Assembly (NCBI GenBank): GCA_013002205.1
Contig: JABDKN010000242.1
Span: forward strand, 1 to 39,300
DNA from: Granulosicoccus sp.
GTDB taxonomy: Bacteria > Pseudomonadota > Gammaproteobacteria > Granulosicoccales > Granulosicoccaceae
Direction: 5' to 3'
DNA length: 39,300 nucleotides
Made by a program: the position numbers and the translations under genes. Under the pieces are notes generated by a model. That model was not told the DNA's origin. It was given only the letters and a program-made list of their open reading frames with translations, and searched no databases. Shown one piece after another: positions 26,234 to 34,090 of the stretch; positions within the stretch are counted from its first letter, which is position 1; every line of letters begins with the position of its first letter.

Positions 26234-26338
26234 TAAGTTATTGAAATTGTGGGTTATTGTGTGTTTTGGCGGGTAAATTCGAGGCTTATTGAGGCCATTC
26301 TGGCGGCAAAACAGGTCGTTTAAGAGTATGTCGGCTTC

Positions 26339-27523
26339 ATGAAGACACGGTCGATAACTTTGCTGGTCCTGGCCGAAGTCGCCGCGATGAGCCTATGGTT
26401 CATTTCCTCGGCCACGCAGGCAGACCAGCAGGGTGAACTTGCGGTCAGTGCTTTCAGGGCAGCTCTGCTGGTATCCGGTGTGCCGGCCGGGTTCGTGTTG
26501 GGTGCGCTGTACGTGGCGATGTACGGCATTGCTGATCGTTTCGATCCCCGGCGTGTTTTTGCCACCGCCTCCCTGTCAGCTGCGGCCGCCAATGCAGTCA
26601 TGTTGCTCACCGAGCCCGGTAGTACCGTCAGTATCCTGCTGCGTATCATCACCGGTTTCTGCCTGGCCGGGGTTTACCCGGTCGGCATGAAAATCATGGT
26701 GGGTTGGGGCAAGGCGGATCGTGGATGGCTCGTCGGTCTGCTGGTCGGCGGGTTGACCCTGGGTTCCGCGTCACCTCATCTGCTTGCCTGGTTGGGTGGT
26801 ACCAACTGGCGGCTGACGACCCTGGTCGCTTCGGGTCTTGCCGTGATCGCTGCAGTGCTGGTGTCTCAGACTTCACTCGGCCCTCATCATGCCGCACAGC
26901 AACGGATGAATCCGCGCATAATCCGGGTGGCCTGGACAGACCGCCGCCTGAGACGGGCCTTTCTGGGTTATCTGGGTCATATGTGGGAACTCTATGCACT
27001 TTGGTCCTGGATCGCCCCGGCTGCGCTGGCTTCGTACATGATGCAGATGAGCCCGGCTACGGCGCTGGAATGGTCCAAGCTGACTGCCTTTCTGGCAATT
27101 GGCTCAGGAGCACTACTCTGCCCCTTTGCAGGACGCCTGGCAGATGCACTGGGTAAGGCCGAGCTGACGATTCTGGTCATGACCTGCAGTGGTTTGTCAG
27201 CACTCAGCGCAGCTGCCGTATTCGGAGGCTCGCCTCTGCTCGTGGCGGCAGTGTTCGTGGTGTGGGGGTTGTCTGTGATCCCCGACTCGGCACAATTCTC
27301 GGCACTGATTGCTGATCTTGCACCGCCCGAGATGGCCGGCAGCCTGATGGCTCTACAGACTGGCCTGGGTTTTTCCCTGACCATACTGACGGTTCAGCTG
27401 ACACCACTGGTGGCCATGAAGATGGGCTGGCCGTTTCTTTTCTGCCTGCTGGCAGCAGGTCCGTTGGTCGGTATTCTGTCCATGTGGCCACTGAGGAGAG
27501 GGAAATGGCGCCGCACGCCGTGA
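26339..27523 (+). CDS. MFS transporter
   Basis: A 394-residue polytopic inner-membrane protein with roughly twelve hydrophobic segments and a central hydrophilic break near residues 180-205 (SLGPHHAAQQRMNPR), the usual two-halves architecture of the major facilitator superfamily. The loop between segments 2 and 3 reads GIADRFDPRRVF, the counterpart of the MFS GxxxDRxGRR motif, and GRLADALGKAEL repeats it in the second half. Conserved GxLADR-type loops and small-residue membrane helices are the only family marks, so the substrate cannot be named. Start ATG 26339 has AAGAG upstream at long spacing. It lies just after the sucC break and converges with the PAP2 phosphatase gene, only eight bases apart. 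Confidence 0.85.
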   Translation: MKTRSITLLVLAEVAAMSLWFISSATQADQQGELAVSAFRAALLVSGVPAGFVLGALYVAMYGIADRFDPRRVFATASLSAAAANAVMLLTEPGSTVSILLRIITGFCLAGVYPVGMKIMVGWGKADRGWLVGLLVGGLTLGSASPHLLAWLGGTNWRLTTLVASGLAVIAAVLVSQTSLGPHHAAQQRMNPRIIRVAWTDRRLRRAFLGYLGHMWELYALWSWIAPAALASYMMQMSPATALEWSKLTAFLAIGSGALLCPFAGRLADALGKAELTILVMTCSGLSALSAAAVFGGSPLLVAAVFVVWGLSVIPDSAQFSALIADLAPPEMAGSLMALQTGLGFSLTILTVQLTPLVAMKMGWPFLFCLLAAGPLVGILSMWPLRRGKWRRTP

Positions 27524-27531
27524 CGGCATCA

Positions 27532-28290
27532 TCAGTGCGGCCAGCTGATGCCATAGCGCACTGCCTGATCACTGTAAACCAGTGCGACATGCAGACAGGC
27601 CACTACGCACAGTGCCATCAGCAGCGGTACCCGGTAACGCAGTTGCAGTGTCATGCCAATGTGAAGTTGCCAGGCAAACGCCACGATCAGAAGATAGCCC
27701 AGAGCCAGTCCCGCCAGCACATCACTGGGCCAGTGAGCCAGCAGATACACTCTGGAAAAAGCGATCGCGGCTGCGATGACAGCCGCGATCGCATAGATTG
27801 CGTATCTGCTTGCTGCCGGCTTTCGATAGGCTGCCAGAAGCGCGACCAGGCCGGCGACCAGTGCCGCCGTACACGCATGTCCGCTGGGAAAACTGAATGA
27901 GTCGTAGGTGCCGTCGATCAGTCCCGGACGGCTGCGCTCGATGACTGATTTCAGGATGGAGACACTCAACATCGCGCTCAGAGCAACGCAGCTCAGGTGA
28001 AAACCCAGCCACCACCGGCGCATACCGAAAAGGGCAAGCACCACGCAGGCTACGATGGTCATTCCATTTCGAAAATCGCCCATCAGCGTCAGTACCAGCA
28101 GCCCACGATCGAGCAGCGGGTTACGTAGCTGCTGCACCCAGTCGCTCAGCACCTGGTCCGCTGCGGACATCCCCGGAAAGAACAAGACCGCCAGTAGCAA
28201 TCCGGCGAACACCACCAGGGATATCACCCCGCCGAGGATATAGCGTGGCAGGTTCAGAACCGGCTGGTGTTCAAAGGAGACGATCGACAT
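27532..28290 (-). CDS. PAP2-family membrane phosphatase
   Basis: A 252-residue integral membrane protein with about six hydrophobic segments and the complete acid-phosphatase signature of the PAP2 superfamily: K-x6-RP (Lys114 to Arg121-Pro122), PSGH (135-138) and SR-x5-H-x3-D (Ser179, Arg180, His186, Asp190). Family members dephosphorylate phosphatidic acid, phosphatidylglycerophosphate or undecaprenyl pyrophosphate on the outer side of the inner membrane. Which of these applies cannot be seen. ATG 28290 is preferred since it leaves about 70 bases of shared upstream region with the divergent GMC gene; ATG 28344 would leave only 16. Neither has a clear Shine-Dalgarno. Confidence 0.88.
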   Translation of the reverse strand: MSIVSFEHQPVLNLPRYILGGVISLVVFAGLLLAVLFFPGMSAADQVLSDWVQQLRNPLLDRGLLVLTLMGDFRNGMTIVACVVLALFGMRRWWLGFHLSCVALSAMLSVSILKSVIERSRPGLIDGTYDSFSFPSGHACTAALVAGLVALLAAYRKPAASRYAIYAIAAVIAAAIAFSRVYLLAHWPSDVLAGLALGYLLIVAFAWQLHIGMTLQLRYRVPLLMALCVVACLHVALVYSDQAVRYGISWPH

Positions 28291-28360
28291 GCGCTTTGGG
28301 AGTACACCGGTTCGAAGCTGGATGGTGTCGGTGCGGCAGCGCATTGTATATCATCGCAAG

Positions 28361-29983
28361 ATGAGTGCCCTGACACACTTCGACTACGTGATTATAGGCG
28401 CCGGATCCGCAGGTTCCGTGTTGGCCAATCGCCTCAGTGCCTCTGGCAGGCACTCGGTGCTGGTGCTCGAAGCCGGTGGTACTGATTGCAGGCCCAGTGT
28501 GCAGATACCCATCGGTTATGGCAGGACCTACTACGACGAACGGGTCAACTGGAAATATTTGTCCGAGCCTGTTCAGCAGCTTAACGGTCGAACCAGTTAC
28601 TGGCCGCGTGGTCGTGTTCTGGGAGGCTCGAGTTCTATCAATGCCATGGTCTACGTGCGGGGCCATACACAGGACTTTGACCAGTGGGGAGCGGCTGCGC
28701 CAGGTTGGGCCTGGAAAGATCTGGAACCACTGTACCGGCGAATGGAAAACTGGCACGGTGAGCCTGATGAACGTCGAGGCAGGTCGGGTCCGCTGTCAGT
28801 CACCGACATTACAAGCCAGGCACATCCACTGTGTTCGACCTTCCTCGATGCCGCGGCCGAGCGCCAATTGCCAATGACCGACGATTACAACGCCGGTTCG
28901 ATGGAAGGTGCCACACTCTACCAGATCACTACCGATCGCGGATGGCGCGCATCGGCCGCAAAAGCCTATCTCAGACCTGCGATGCGACGCAGCAATGTCG
29001 TTGTTCAGATGCATGCCCTGGTACAGCGACTTTTACTGCACGGGCAGCGTGTAACCGGCGTCAGGTACCTGCATCAGGGTGTCGTGAAGCTGGCCATGGC
29101 CCGTGCGGATGTCATCCTGTGCGCCGGTGCCGTCAATTCGCCTCAGGTCCTGCAATTGTCCGGCCTGGGCCCGGCCGCGGTGCTCAGCGATGCCGGTGTG
29201 CCGGTAGTCCACGATCTGCCTGCGGTGGGTGAGCATTTGAGTGATCATCTGGGCGCCGACCTTGTCTGCCGTACGCGTGTGCCATCATTGAATCAGGCAC
29301 TCGGACCCTGGCATGGCAAACTTCGGGCGGTTCTGCAGTTTCTCCTGGCTGGCAAGGGTCCGTTGAGTCTCAGTCTGAACCAGGCTGGCGGATTCATCAG
29401 GTCCTCACCGCGATCCGCAGGGCCAGACTTGCAATTGTATTTTTCACCCGTGAGTTATACCCGTGCACCGCCGGGGACCCGGCCGCTGATAAGTCCAGAT
29501 CCATTCCCGGGTTTTCTGCTCGGCTACAACCCCTGCAAGCCGACCAGCACAGGTACCGTGCACATTACCCATGCGGATGCTGCGATTCCTCCGCGCATCC
29601 AGCCCAATTATCTCGATACCGAGCATGACCGGCAGCTTATGCTTGCGGGTATGCGGCTTATACGATCACTGGTCGATACGCGGGCAATGCGCAGTGTGAT
29701 CGAGGCGGAAATTCTTCCGGGGCCGGCTACGCAAAGCAATGAGCAGATGATCGAATTCATCAGGAACACTGCCTGGACGGTGTTTCATCCCTGCTGTACC
29801 TGTCGTATGGGATCGGATCCTCGAATGTCTGTGGTAGACAACTGCCTGCGGGTTCACGGTATACGGGGACTGCGCGTGGCTGATGCGTCGGTCTTCCCCT
29901 GCATTCCCACTGGCAATACGAATGCGCCGGCAATGCTGGTTGGTGAACGAGCCAGCGACCTGATACTGGCGGATGCACATTGA
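28361..29983 (+). CDS. GMC family FAD-dependent oxidoreductase (choline/alcohol dehydrogenase-like)
   Basis: A 540-residue flavoprotein. Seen: YVIIGAGSAGSVLANRLS with the GxGxxG FAD motif at residues 13-18; LEAGG; WPRGRVLGGSSSINAMVYVRG, the first GMC signature; GAVNSPQVLQLSGLGP, the second GMC signature; and near the end HPCCTCRMG with His476 and GNTNAPAM with Asn521. The His-Asn pair at 45-residue spacing is the usual GMC active-site pair. The closest general type is AlkJ/BetA, an alcohol or choline dehydrogenase linked to the respiratory chain; the exact alcohol is not shown. ATG 28361 fits the family start. The open frame extends to 28289 antisense to the PAP2 start. Confidence 0.92.
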   Translation: MSALTHFDYVIIGAGSAGSVLANRLSASGRHSVLVLEAGGTDCRPSVQIPIGYGRTYYDERVNWKYLSEPVQQLNGRTSYWPRGRVLGGSSSINAMVYVRGHTQDFDQWGAAAPGWAWKDLEPLYRRMENWHGEPDERRGRSGPLSVTDITSQAHPLCSTFLDAAAERQLPMTDDYNAGSMEGATLYQITTDRGWRASAAKAYLRPAMRRSNVVVQMHALVQRLLLHGQRVTGVRYLHQGVVKLAMARADVILCAGAVNSPQVLQLSGLGPAAVLSDAGVPVVHDLPAVGEHLSDHLGADLVCRTRVPSLNQALGPWHGKLRAVLQFLLAGKGPLSLSLNQAGGFIRSSPRSAGPDLQLYFSPVSYTRAPPGTRPLISPDPFPGFLLGYNPCKPTSTGTVHITHADAAIPPRIQPNYLDTEHDRQLMLAGMRLIRSLVDTRAMRSVIEAEILPGPATQSNEQMIEFIRNTAWTVFHPCCTCRMGSDPRMSVVDNCLRVHGIRGLRVADASVFPCIPTGNTNAPAMLVGERASDLILADAH

Positions 29984-30033
29984 ATGGCAATAAACGTTAC
30001 CCTTCTGCTGCTCCCTTGATCGCTTGACTACCT

Positions 30034-31152
30034 GTGACCGACAATTCATCACCCGTACCCGGCTGTTCAGCTGTATTTTTCTCCTGTTGCTGTGCTCTGC
30101 TGTTGGGTGCCTGCACCTCCGCTGGCAGAGTCCAGGATGGCCGGATCGACCTGCCCGATGCCGCTGATTCTGCCGTCAGCTCCCCCGCAGGAGAAGTGCC
30201 TGAAGAAGACGATACGACGGGAACAGCCGACGCGCCGGGAAGGCCGTCGGGTGGACTGTTCGCGGACAGCAATGCAGACACTGCTGCACAGGTTTCCAAT
30301 GGAGTGAATGAGGAAACTGCACAGGAACAAGGTGCCATGGGTGTTGTGACGGAGCGGGTCAGGGAGGAGCGTGAAGAGGCCTTCAATCCTTATGTTCTGA
30401 CTGCGCACAAGCACAATTTCATATTGCCCGTCAGCTACACCAATGGCATCAACGAACAGATCTACCAGCAGAATGATGTGCCGCTTCGCGAAGGTCTGCA
30501 ACCTGCCGAGGTGAAGTTCCAGATCAGTCTGAAGAGCCAGTTGAACGAACAGGACCTGTTTCTCAAGGATGATTCGCTGTCACTGGGTATCACGCTGGAG
30601 GCCTGGTGGCAGTTGTATTCAAGCGACTTGTCCAGCCCTTTCAGGGAGACCAACTACCAGCCGGAGATTTTCTACCTCGTGCCGTTGCTGTGGGGCCCGT
30701 TCGGCGGCAATACCGCCGTGGCGCTGGGTCTGGAACACCAGTCCAACGGACAGGTGCAGGGACTGTCACGCAGCTGGAACCGTGTCTACGCAGCGCTGAT
30801 CTATGAGCGAGGAGCCTTCGTGGCCAGCATCCGGCCATGGTATCGATTGCCGGAGAAAGCCAAGGAACAGCCAGGCGATGCGGAAGGTGATGACAATCCA
30901 GACATTCTCGACTACATGGGACATGGCGAAGCAGCGGTGTCCTGGCGAAATCAGAATAACGAGTTTGCCGTCCGGATCCGAGCCAATCCATCCACTGGCA
31001 AGGGTGCATTGACGCTGGGCTGGACGTTCCCTTTCTTCGCGAAGTTCAGAGGTTTCGTGCAGTTCTTCGATGGCTATGGTGATTCACTGATCGACTACAA
31101 CCATTACCAGCAACGGCTGGGACTGGGTGTGGCACTGACCAATATATTCTGA
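30034..31152 (+). CDS. pldA: Outer membrane phospholipase A with lipoprotein signal
   Basis: A 372-residue OMPLA-type enzyme that hydrolyses phospholipids in the outer leaflet of the outer membrane. The catalytic triad is complete: LEHQSNGQ gives His235 and Ser237, and LSRSWNRVY gives Asn249, spaced as His142/Ser144/Asn156 in E. coli. The C-terminal GYGDSLIDYNHYQQRLGLGVALTNIF ends in Phe as outer-membrane beta-barrels do. Unlike E. coli PldA, the N-terminus has a lipobox, LLGAC (23-27), followed by about 85 mostly acidic and small residues before the barrel. The start is GTG 30034; no ATG precedes the signal peptide and the ribosome site is poor. It follows the GMC gene by 50 bases on the same strand. 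Whether it is lipidated is inference. Confidence 0.88.
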   Translation: MTDNSSPVPGCSAVFFSCCCALLLGACTSAGRVQDGRIDLPDAADSAVSSPAGEVPEEDDTTGTADAPGRPSGGLFADSNADTAAQVSNGVNEETAQEQGAMGVVTERVREEREEAFNPYVLTAHKHNFILPVSYTNGINEQIYQQNDVPLREGLQPAEVKFQISLKSQLNEQDLFLKDDSLSLGITLEAWWQLYSSDLSSPFRETNYQPEIFYLVPLLWGPFGGNTAVALGLEHQSNGQVQGLSRSWNRVYAALIYERGAFVASIRPWYRLPEKAKEQPGDAEGDDNPDILDYMGHGEAAVSWRNQNNEFAVRIRANPSTGKGALTLGWTFPFFAKFRGFVQFFDGYGDSLIDYNHYQQRLGLGVALTNIF

Positions 31153-31189
31153 GCAGGAACCATCCCCTGCAGCGAGCGCAGGATTGCAG

Positions 31190-31235
31190 ACTAACCGACC
31201 GGACTAACCGACCGGACTACCCGACCGGGCTAACC
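31190..31235. repeat. 13-bp tandem repeat, three copies plus a partial
   Basis: ACTAACCGACCGG at 31190 and 31203, ACTACCCGACCGG at 31216, then a partial GCTAACC from 31229. It lies at the convergent ends of pldA and the glycosyltransferase gene, whose stop codon falls inside the partial copy. Not coding on the plus strand; a short remnant of slippage or a transcription-end region. Confidence 0.85.
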
Positions 31236-32261
31236 TCCCACTATGAAGTCACGGCCATCGCGCCAGGCCTGCCGGTCAAAGAACCGGAGCATTTGCCTGC
31301 GGGCTTCGGGTTGCGTGACAGTGCTGATGACCAGCGCATCCTTGCGCGCGAGAGGCAGCTCCTGGCAAGCGATTACCGCTTTACCACGCTTGGATCTGTT
31401 CGGTCCGTTCCGATGTACATCGACGAATCCCTGTACGGCGACGCCAAGAGCCGTCAACGCGTCATGCCAGAATCGCGCATTCCGTCCTGCGCCGCATAGC
31501 CAGACACTGCGACCCTCGGCAAGACCGAGACCGCTCAGAGGCTGTGCCGCTGCCCAGGCTCGGCAGCGGGCAAATGCTTCACGACTGTAGCGTCGATCCC
31601 GGTGGGTCAACCGGTCATCGTGCTCACGCCAGTCCTGCAGGACCGCTTCGGGCTTGCCCAGGGTAATACCCATCAGCATGGCGCGCAGCACGAGGTCGTA
31701 ATCCTCGGGATGGTCTGTCTCACGATAACCGGCCAGGCGCTGCCAGACGTCCCTGTGAGCCATCAGTGTCGGGTGTGGCAGCGGGCACTCGATATATCGG
31801 GATGAGCGGATCTCATCATCGGTGGTCAGTCCGTTGAGCCACTGTTGGTATCGACGATTGCCATGGCCGAGCGTATCGGTGCGCCCGTGCCGATCGATGA
31901 TCCTGATGCAGGTGCCGCACATTCGGGATCCGGAATCACCCCGCAGGAAGTCCAGCTGGCTTGCCAGGCGCGCCGGATAGGCGATGTCATCGTCGTCCAT
32001 GCGGGCAATGAACGGGGCACGGGCCTGTGCAAGACCGGTATTCAGAGCACCGACGATCCCAGGGCGCTGTCGAGACAGCAGTCGCAGACGCGGATCCTCT
32101 GGCAGTCTATCGGCCAGTTCACCCGTGTCTTCCTGGCCGATGAGCAGGATTTCCAGCGACACGAGTGTCTGCGTGAGAATGCTCTGGATGGCTTGCAGCG
32201 TTGTGTCACGCCATTCACGAACCGGCAGCAGGACAGATACCTGCGGCGTCAGGATTTCCAT
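31230..32261 (-). CDS. Glycosyltransferase family 2 protein with a C-terminal Rossmann-like region
   Basis: A 343-residue GT2-type enzyme. Residues 6-220 carry VSVLLPVREWRDTTLQAIQSILTQ at the start and the metal/nucleotide-sugar motif RMDDDDIAYPARL (Asp89-Asp92), then PHPTLMAHRDVWQRLAGYRETDHPEDYDL, with the ED pair of GT-A inverting enzymes near 178-182. Residues about 250-343 form a second unit opening VWLCGAGRNARFW and continuing VAVQGFVDV, which looks like a nucleotide-binding Rossmann start (GxGxNA). The acceptor and sugar are unknown. The start overlaps the end of the redoxin gene by 13 bases, so the two are translationally coupled. The C-terminal unit is not part of the minimal GT2 fold, and its role is open. 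Confidence 0.8.
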   Translation of the reverse strand: MEILTPQVSVLLPVREWRDTTLQAIQSILTQTLVSLEILLIGQEDTGELADRLPEDPRLRLLSRQRPGIVGALNTGLAQARAPFIARMDDDDIAYPARLASQLDFLRGDSGSRMCGTCIRIIDRHGRTDTLGHGNRRYQQWLNGLTTDDEIRSSRYIECPLPHPTLMAHRDVWQRLAGYRETDHPEDYDLVLRAMLMGITLGKPEAVLQDWREHDDRLTHRDRRYSREAFARCRAWAAAQPLSGLGLAEGRSVWLCGAGRNARFWHDALTALGVAVQGFVDVHRNGPNRSKRGKAVIACQELPLARKDALVISTVTQPEARRQMLRFFDRQAWRDGRDFIVGG

Positions 32262-32800
32262 TTGATGCTGCAGCCGACACTGGGGCGAACCCCTGTCGGT
32301 GCCGCCTTGCCCTGCAGCAGGGAGGCGCAGGCCTGTCGCAAATCGGTGCCATGAGCCTTGCCGTTGCCGGGGCGTGTTTCGTCGAACTGACCGTGGTAAT
32401 AAAGCCTGTGGGCGGAATCAAACAGAAATATGTCAGGTGTACAGACGGCACCGTAGGCACGGGCCACGGATTGAGTCTCATCAAAACAGTAGGGGAAACC
32501 GACATCGTAGCGTTGCGCCAGCGCTGCCATTTTCGCCGGGGCATCCTGTGGATAATTGACGATATCGTTCGCGCTGATGGCAATGGTCCGCACGCCTTCC
32601 TGATCGAATTCACGGGCAATGGTGACCAGTTCCTCCAGTATGTGGATGACGTAGGGGCAGTGATTGCACATGAACACGATGAGCAGCGGTTGGCCGGCGT
32701 AGCTGCTCAGCTGCACCTGCGATGCCTCCCGGGTGTCTGGCAGGGTGAACTCCGGTGCCTCCGCGCCGATGGGCAGGTTGGAAGATTCGGTTACGACCAT
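32249..32800 (-). CDS. Thioredoxin-fold redoxin (AhpC/TSA-like, CxxC)
   Basis: A 183-residue cytosolic redoxin. Seen: PIGAEAPEFTLPDT at the start, the redox motif MCNHCPY (Cys45, Cys48) after the first beta strand, ISANDIVNYPQDAP typical of the thioredoxin-family proteins annotated near peroxiredoxins, and the cis-Pro region VCTPDIFLFD. The sequence NHCP places it in a group of poorly characterised redoxins rather than classical thioredoxin (CGPC). No signal peptide. ATG 32800 has GGAAC about seven bases upstream. It overlaps the GT2 gene and is divergent from gmk, whose promoter lies in between. Confidence 0.88.
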   Translation of the reverse strand: MVVTESSNLPIGAEAPEFTLPDTREASQVQLSSYAGQPLLIVFMCNHCPYVIHILEELVTIAREFDQEGVRTIAISANDIVNYPQDAPAKMAALAQRYDVGFPYCFDETQSVARAYGAVCTPDIFLFDSAHRLYYHGQFDETRPGNGKAHGTDLRQACASLLQGKAAPTGVRPSVGCSIKWKS

Positions 32801-32806
32801 TGGATG

Positions 32807-32835
32807 TTCCGATGCAGAGGTTCAGGCACTATAGT
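32807..32835 (+). promoter_or_regulatory. Candidate gmk promoter
   Basis: TATAGT (32830-32835), five of six bases of the -10 consensus, with TTCCGA (32807-32812) 17 bases upstream, matching the -35 in only three positions. The start codon of gmk is 30 bases beyond. A good -10 with a weak -35. Confidence 0.4.
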
Positions 32836-32864
32836 AAAGAAGTTGGAATTCGGATGCGCAGTTC

Positions 32865-33488
32865 ATGCAAACCAATCAGGCACAGATGTTCATCGTTTCC
32901 GCGCCCTCTGGTGCCGGCAAGACGTCATTGGTAAAAAGGACCATCGAGGAGCTGGACGATCTCACGGTGGCCGTATCGCACACCACCCGTGAACAGCGGC
33001 CACTGGAAGAGGAGGGCAGGCACTACCATTTCGTCACTCGTGATGCGTTCCGTGACATGATCGATTCGGATCAATTCCTGGAATATGCCGAGGTGTTCGG
33101 CAACTATTACGGAACCAGCATGAGTGCAGTCGATGACGCGCTGTTTGCCGGCCAGGACGTGATCCTGGAGATCGACTGGCAGGGAGCCGCACAAGTTCGG
33201 CAGAAATTCTCGGATGTGGTGTCCATCTTCATATTACCGCCATCGCGTGCAACCCTGATAGCACGGCTCAAGGGTCGGGGCCAGGATTCCGACGAGGTCA
33301 TCCGCAGGCGCACGGCGGAAGCGGTGCTGGAGATGCGGCAGTACCACCGTGCCGATTACCTGATCATCAATGATGCTTTCGAGGTTGCCCTCATGGAGCT
33401 GAAATCAGTGGTGATCAGCCATCGGGTGCTGAAGTCGCGGCAGGCGCACCGTCATGCCGGACTCATCACCAGCCTGACACATGACTGA
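32865..33488 (+). CDS. gmk: Guanylate kinase
   Basis: A 207-residue enzyme that phosphorylates GMP to GDP with ATP, an essential step of guanine nucleotide supply. Seen: the P-loop VSAPSGAGKTSL (Lys19), the GMP-binding SHTTREQRPLEEEGRHYHFV, YAEVFGNYYGTS, and the switch region EIDWQGAAQVR followed by FILPPS and RLKGRGQDSDEVI-RR. The length is normal. ATG 32865 is used; GGATG lies about nine bases upstream. It heads the gmk-rpoZ-spoT-recG block that is conserved in Gammaproteobacteria, which links GMP kinase to (p)ppGpp metabolism, since GDP is a substrate for its synthesis. Confidence 0.96.
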   Translation: MQTNQAQMFIVSAPSGAGKTSLVKRTIEELDDLTVAVSHTTREQRPLEEEGRHYHFVTRDAFRDMIDSDQFLEYAEVFGNYYGTSMSAVDDALFAGQDVILEIDWQGAAQVRQKFSDVVSIFILPPSRATLIARLKGRGQDSDEVIRRRTAEAVLEMRQYHRADYLIINDAFEVALMELKSVVISHRVLKSRQAHRHAGLITSLTHD

Positions 33489-33608
33489 AATCGGTGAATG
33501 CCCAGCCGCGCAATCGTGAAAAAATGTTGATCCTGTAACGTGTAAATGGCGTTTTCAGTGAGTTCTGCGCAGATGACGGTGCAATCGGATAATCCCCCGC
33601 TCTGGCGT

Positions 33609-33636
33609 TTGCGTACATTACACATTACACTAGAAT
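33609..33636 (+). promoter_or_regulatory. Candidate rpoZ promoter
   Basis: TAGAAT (33631-33636), five of six -10 bases, with TTGCGT (33609-33614) at 16 bases or TTTGCG at 17. The ATG of rpoZ is at 33665, so the leader would be about 20 bases. The spacer holds a short direct repeat ATTACACATTACAC. Confidence 0.5.
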
Positions 33637-33664
33637 GTTCAGCGAACTGCAGGATTAGCCATTC

Positions 33665-33925
33665 ATGGCCAGAGTGACCGTAGAAGACAGCCTGGCAAGG
33701 GTTCAGAATCGATTCGACCTTGTCCTCATTGCCGCCAAGCGCGCCCGGAACATATCCATGGGTGCGGAAGCTCTGCTACCTGATGATAACGACAAGCCGA
33801 CAGTGATTGCGCTCAGGGAAATTGCCGAGGGGCTGGTTGGTGAGGATATCCTGCAGGAGGCCCCACCTCCCCCGTCGCCTGTCGAACCTGTCATCTATGA
33901 TAAAGATCTGCGCGAGGATTTCTGA
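33665..33925 (+). CDS. rpoZ: RNA polymerase omega subunit
   Basis: An 86-residue subunit that helps assemble and stabilise RNA polymerase and forms part of a ppGpp site. Seen: [30 protein letters not shown], the nearly invariant N-terminal half, then [15 protein letters not shown], and a short variable acidic, proline-rich tail. E. coli omega is 91 residues. The MARVTV start, which supplies the (p)ppGpp-contacting residues in E. coli, is intact. ATG 33665 has AGGA about ten bases upstream. spoT follows on the same strand. Confidence 0.97.
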   Translation: MARVTVEDSLARVQNRFDLVLIAAKRARNISMGAEALLPDDNDKPTVIALREIAEGLVGEDILQEAPPPPSPVEPVIYDKDLREDF

Positions 33926-34090
33926 CCGCAATCCAGGTGCACTCTGGATCCCGGCCGCTATCGACCCGCAGCGGCTCATTGATGGGTGGCCGGGCCCGGC
34001 AGTTGCCATAGTCCGTCCAGATTACGACTAGTGGCCGGCGAGACACCCATCTCCGGACTCGCACCTCCTGATTCGGACGGAAATCCGTCG

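Noticed and set aside
32201-32992. A 263-codon plus-strand frame
   Set aside because: It is antisense to the glycosyltransferase start and redoxin and runs into gmk in another frame; no domain signal.
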